9,591 nt of DNA from an uncultured Clostridia bacterium (GTDB lineage Bacteria > Bacillota > Clostridia > Christensenellales > UBA1242), in contig CAMUJQ010000037.1 of assembly GCA_947089305.1 (NCBI GenBank), forward strand, positions 1-9,591. The letters are read 5' to 3'. Positions 7,868 through 9,591 of the stretch are shown one piece after another. Within the stretch, counting starts at the first letter, position 1. Every line of letters starts with the position of its first letter. The translations under genes were made by a program, and so were the position numbers. The notes under the pieces were generated by a model. That model saw only the letters and a list, made by a program, of their open reading frames with translations. It searched no databases and was not told where the DNA came from.

Positions 7868-7951
7868 CAATCTGTAGTATTTTTAGTAAAAAATAGCCAT
7901 AATATTTATAAGAAAACAAATTTTTTTGTTATATTTTAAAGGAAATCGTTT

Positions 7952-8848
7952 TTGAAGAAAAAGAATAGGGTAAATTTAATATCAAATATTATAAGCATTC
8001 TTGTTGTTGCATCATTTTTCGTAATCACAATATTCGAATTTCTTTATTTTTATGGCAGCGTAAATACACTAAGATTTATTATACACACATCCGTTCTTAC
8101 TATCGTTATGCTAATTTATTTAGTCTCAAAAATATTTTATAAAACAAACAACTTTCATAAACTATTTTCTATTACAATATTTTGTTATTTTTGTATTTTT
8201 TTAGTTTTAACAATAATGAAAAGATATAATTTATTAGATGTTTTCAGTAGTGTTCAAAAATTAAAAGAACTTATATTATCAACAGGAAGCGCAGGCATTC
8301 TGGTTTTTATTGCAATACAAATTGCTCAAGTTATTGTTTCACCAATTCCTGGTGCAGCAACAATTTTGGTAGGTGCTCAAATATATGGCTCACTATGGGG
8401 TTTTATATATAGCAGTATTGGTATTTTAATTGGATCAATTATAGCCTTTTTCATTGGAAGATTATTTGGTAAAAGTTTAGCTGTATGGCTTGTAGGCGAG
8501 GAAAACACAAAAAAGTGGCGTAAAACACTTGAAAAAAGAGGAAAGTTCTTGCTTCCAATTATTTTCTTACTGCCTTTCTTTCCAGATGATATTATTTGTA
8601 TAATAGCTGGAATGACTACGATGAGTTTTTCTTATTTTCTAATAGTTTCGTTAATAACTAGACCAATTGGCATTTTAGTTTGGTCATATTTTACAGGCGG
8701 TAAGCTTATTCCATTTACTTGGCCTTACATTTTAATATGGATTGCAATTTTTATTGTTTTAGCTGTAGGTTTTATTATTTTAATTAAAAAACAAGATAAA
8801 ATACAAAATTGGTTTATTAAAAAGTTTTCTAAAAAGAAAAAAGCCTAA
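7952..8848 (+). CDS. TVP38/TMEM64 (VTT/DedA-superfamily) membrane protein
   Basis: A 298-residue polytopic membrane protein. The TTG start is supported by SD AAAGGA (7938-7943) eight bases upstream, with MKKKNR as a positive-inside N-terminus and no nearby ATG. Residues 9-31, 40-60 and 70-88 form three N-terminal TM helices. The VTT domain follows at about 113-250: a segment with SPIPGAATILVGAQIYG (130-146) that is re-entrant in this fold, a helix with GSIIAFFIGRLFGKS, then LPFFPDDIICIIAGMT (207-222), the second family hallmark, and closing helices. The last TM is at about 256-278, with a basic tail ending KKKKA. Family knowledge: DedA/VTT proteins are linked to lipid scrambling, undecaprenyl-phosphate recycling and membrane homeostasis; which of these applies here is unknown. 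The conserved PFFP motif is preceded by Leu rather than the Arg of YdjX-like members, and the three-helix N-terminal extension makes it longer than the usual 200-240 residues. It stands alone, divergent from the exporter and convergent with the next gene. Confidence 0.9.
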   Translation: MKKKNRVNLISNIISILVVASFFVITIFEFLYFYGSVNTLRFIIHTSVLTIVMLIYLVSKIFYKTNNFHKLFSITIFCYFCIFLVLTIMKRYNLLDVFSSVQKLKELILSTGSAGILVFIAIQIAQVIVSPIPGAATILVGAQIYGSLWGFIYSSIGILIGSIIAFFIGRLFGKSLAVWLVGEENTKKWRKTLEKRGKFLLPIIFLLPFFPDDIICIIAGMTTMSFSYFLIVSLITRPIGILVWSYFTGGKLIPFTWPYILIWIAIFIVLAVGFIILIKKQDKIQNWFIKKFSKKKKA

Positions 8849-8861
8849 TAAAAGGCCTTTT
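8839..8861. terminator. Short imperfect hairpin shared by convergent gene ends
   Basis: AAAAGCCT (8839-8846) can pair with AGGC-C-TTTT (8853-8861), leaving one bulged base and a six-base loop. It overlaps the stop codons of both convergent genes, which are 11 nt apart. A 14-bp perfect palindrome, TAAAAGGCCTTTTA (8849-8862), overlaps the 3' arm. The T-tract is longer in the minus direction, so termination should work better for the minus-strand gene. Confidence 0.5.
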
Positions 8862-9591
8862 AATTATAAATTTGTTTAAGTTTAACTTTTTTAGAAGATA
8901 AAATTGCTTGTTTTAAAATAAAATATATGGTGATTCCAAAGGATAAAATACAAGGATTAAGCCACAAATAGGAAAGTACATTATTAAATAATCCAACATT
9001 ATGTCTAAAATTAAATATAGCTATAATACCTATTATTAAAACGACTGAAGTTATAAATGCATATAAAACGCTCAAATTCTTTTTATATATAGCTTTTTTA
9101 TTTGGGCAGGTATACAAATTAAACAAAAAATAAATAAATACAATAGAAAATATAGCAATACATAAATAATAACTATTAAATAAGTTTTTAGATACAGTTT
9201 CTGTAAAATGAGCAACTAGATAAGTACTCACAAAACCAATAATTAAAAATGGAATTAACAATAATAAACTTAACATTTTCAATTTATTAGAATTATAAAA
9301 TTTGCTAGGAATTTTAATATTTGCCCATTTTGTGCTATTAGAAATAACATATCTCTTATCTAGAGTGTTTCTTTCAAATTGTTTTTGTTCAATTATCGCT
9401 TTTTTGGCAACGCTATCAAACTTAAGTGGGGTAGATACATAATTAAATTCCAAATTAAAATCATCGCTCTTAAAAGCATTTTCAATTTGTTTTTTTTCTA
9501 TTTCTGTAGGATCTAGGTTTTGTAATGAATTGTTATTAGAAATGAAAACAGCATCATTTACTGAAGGTTTCTTTAATTCTCGTTGTGTCTC
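8860..9591 (-). CDS. Four-TM membrane protein of unknown function, 5'-partial
   Basis: I do not recognise this family. The frame has no stop up to the right edge of the window, so the gene is cut at its 5' end and at least 243 residues are visible. The TTG at 9453 is in frame but lacks a good SD site and is most likely an internal Leu. Visible residues 1-103 are hydrophilic and rich in Asn, Lys and Ser (including FISNNNSLQNLDPTEIEKKQ) with no signal peptide, so this part is probably cytoplasmic. Four hydrophobic helices follow at about 104-128, 138-161, 173-194 and 206-228, and the tail is basic (SSKKVKLKQIYN). Short basic loops such as CPNKKAIYKKN between TM2 and TM3 suggest both ends and that loop face the cytoplasm. 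There are two Cys close to TM segments but no CxxC pair and no catalytic motif. It is convergent with the TVP38-family gene; its operon partners, if any, lie to the right of the window. Confidence 0.75.
   Translation of the reverse strand, partial: ETQRELKKPSVNDAVFISNNNSLQNLDPTEIEKKQIENAFKSDDFNLEFNYVSTPLKFDSVAKKAIIEQKQFERNTLDKRYVISNSTKWANIKIPSKFYNSNKLKMLSLLLLIPFLIIGFVSTYLVAHFTETVSKNLFNSYYLCIAIFSIVFIYFLFNLYTCPNKKAIYKKNLSVLYAFITSVVLIIGIIAIFNFRHNVGLFNNVLSYLWLNPCILSFGITIYFILKQAILSSKKVKLKQIYN

Noticed and set aside
7865..7870. Minus-strand TTGACT as a -35 box
   Set aside because: No TATAAT-like -10 lies 16-18 nt downstream; the TTTACA-17-TATAAT promoter nearby explains the operon better.
7930..7935. 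TATATT as a -10 box for the TVP38-family gene
   Set aside because: Transcription would start at or after the SD site (7938-7943), and there is no -35 at suitable spacing.
7782..7951. Riboswitch, small RNA or tRNA in the divergent intergenic region
   Set aside because: The 170 bp are very AT-rich, with no stable stem, tRNA-like fold or terminator hairpin.

Overview
The window comes from a very AT-rich bacterial genome with compact genes, Shine-Dalgarno sites, frequent non-ATG starts and the standard genetic code (TGG for Trp, no in-frame TGA). Together with a giant BspA-like leucine-rich-repeat protein, a BcrA-type ABC exporter and a TVP38/VTT-domain membrane protein, this suggests a low-GC Bacillota or related host-associated anaerobe, for example an uncultured gut Clostridia, Erysipelotrichia or RF39-like lineage. 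The genus cannot be told from this sequence. No RNA genes, insertion sequences, phage genes or CRISPR arrays are visible.

Layout from left to right: (1) nt 1-5057 (+) is the C-terminal 1,684 residues of a BspA-like LRR_5 protein whose 5' end lies outside the window. It has about 48 LRR units in six solenoid modules, each closed by the same cap motif. (2) A bidirectional hairpin terminator at 5059-5091 separates it from (3) a convergent two-gene ABC exporter operon (-): a permease (5095-6834) preceded by its ATPase (6840-7775/7781). (4) A 170-bp divergent intergenic region (7782-7951) holds a strong promoter for the ABC operon, a weaker candidate promoter for the right-hand gene, and a short palindrome across their overlapping -35 boxes. 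(5) nt 7952-8848 (+) encodes a TVP38/TMEM64 (VTT) membrane protein. (6) A short hairpin at 8839-8861 is shared with (7) a convergent four-TM membrane protein of unknown function (-) that is cut by the right edge of the window.

Working together: the ATPase and permease almost certainly form one exporter. Its ATPase has Glu in place of Gln in the Q-loop, as in BcrA/LanF-type peptide-antibiotic resistance transporters, and the permease has an approximately 315-residue extracytoplasmic domain. The LRR protein, the VTT protein and the unknown membrane protein are separate transcription units with no demonstrated link to it beyond a cell-envelope theme. Most of the window is recognisable families. 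The items most worth a second look are the graded modular architecture of the LRR protein and its lack of a C-terminal anchor, the E-loop exporter with a large external domain, the shared divergent control region, and the orphan membrane protein at the right edge.
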